Shown here one piece after another: positions 63,649-64,000 of a stretch of DNA of 64,000 nt. How positions within the stretch are numbered: the first letter of the stretch is position 1; the number at the start of each line of letters is the position of its first letter. Both the position numbers and the translations under genes were made by a program. The notes beneath the pieces were generated by a model. It was not told the origin of the DNA. It saw nothing but the letters and a program-made list of their open reading frames with translations, and did not search any database. Source of the stretch: Scatophagus argus (lineage: Eukaryota > Chordata > Actinopteri > Scatophagidae); assembly GCF_020382885.2 (NCBI RefSeq), contig NC_058496.1, positions 22,610,501-22,674,500 on the forward strand, read 5' to 3'.

Positions 63649-64000
63649 CTTGAAGTGGCAGCAAACACAACCCAGATAGAAACTGTTGTAAGAGTTTTCG
63701 ATGAGATGTAGATGTGTCCCTCAGAGGTTTCTCAGTCCTTGAAGTTGTCTCATGAAGAAGATAATGTTTAAACTCAGTACATAAAGTGATATCAATAAGG
63801 AAATAGGACAGGAGAAATGTCCTCAGGTCCCTTAGTTCTTATTGTGTGTGTTACCAGTGAGTATAATAGTGAGTGGATGAGGTAGAGAATGCATATGCAG
63901 CTCACATCCACTCCCATTGAGATTGAACACACCCAGCTGTCCAGTTGGCCCTTTAAAGTTTAAATGTCCCCCATGCTGGCAGGTCCACAGAGGCCTGTAT
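63649..64000 (-). promoter_or_regulatory. mymk: mymk upstream region with clustered E-boxes
   Basis: Three E-boxes (CANNTG) fall within about 60 bp: CATATG at 63892-63897, CAGCTG at 63934-63939 and CAGTTG at 63942-63947, some 245-300 bp before the start codon. CAGCTG is the preferred site of MyoD/myogenin, which are known activators of mymk. The window ends at 64000, so the promoter may be incomplete. Confidence 0.5.

Overview
This is a vertebrate nuclear sequence, almost certainly from a ray-finned fish and probably a percomorph-like teleost (inference). It contains multi-exon genes with GT-AG introns, and it is littered with repeats typical of teleosts: tRNA-derived SINEs with intact pol III boxes, Tc1-like and pogo-like DNA transposons, Rex1/L2-type LINE pieces and many microsatellites. 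There are no operons, CRISPR arrays or prokaryotic signals. I built the gene models by hand from splice sites, reading phase and remembered vertebrate orthologues; nothing was aligned by computer.

Layout, left to right. (1) 199-1550, minus strand: the first four coding exons of a class I cytokine receptor whose remainder lies off the left edge. (2) 1551-7516: a gene-poor stretch with a decayed Tc1-like transposon and SINEs. (3) 7517-23804, minus: complete hira, 25 coding exons and 1018 codons before the stop, encoding the histone H3.3 chaperone subunit. (4) 26964-38201, minus: slc2a8 (GLUT8-type sugar transporter), 10 coding exons, 501 aa. (5) 39108-45161, plus: ttc16, a TPR protein, 12 coding exons, 591 aa, divergent from slc2a8 across about 0.9 kb that carries a ciliary-type X-box and an ETS site. 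(6) 49123-55165, plus: a second, nearly identical ttc16. (7) 60260-63648, minus: mymk (myomaker), the muscle cell fusion protein, with two possible C-terminal ends.

The outstanding feature is a direct tandem duplication of about 10 kb (unit 1 = 36098-46338, unit 2 = 46339-56342). The units differ by roughly 20 substitutions, a 229-bp SINE-containing indel and a few short indels, and the junction shows 3 bp of microhomology. The duplication gives two intact ttc16 genes and also copies the slc2a8 promoter with its first two coding exons, leaving an orphan 5' end inside unit 2. Either this is a very young segmental duplication or two haplotypes were placed in tandem by the assembler; sequence alone cannot decide.

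The genes do not form one pathway. hira acts in chromatin, slc2a8 in sugar transport, ttc16 probably in ciliated cells and mymk in myoblast fusion. SLC2A8, TTC16 and MYMK all map to 9q34 in human, so their nearness here fits conserved linkage, while HIRA is on human 22q11.
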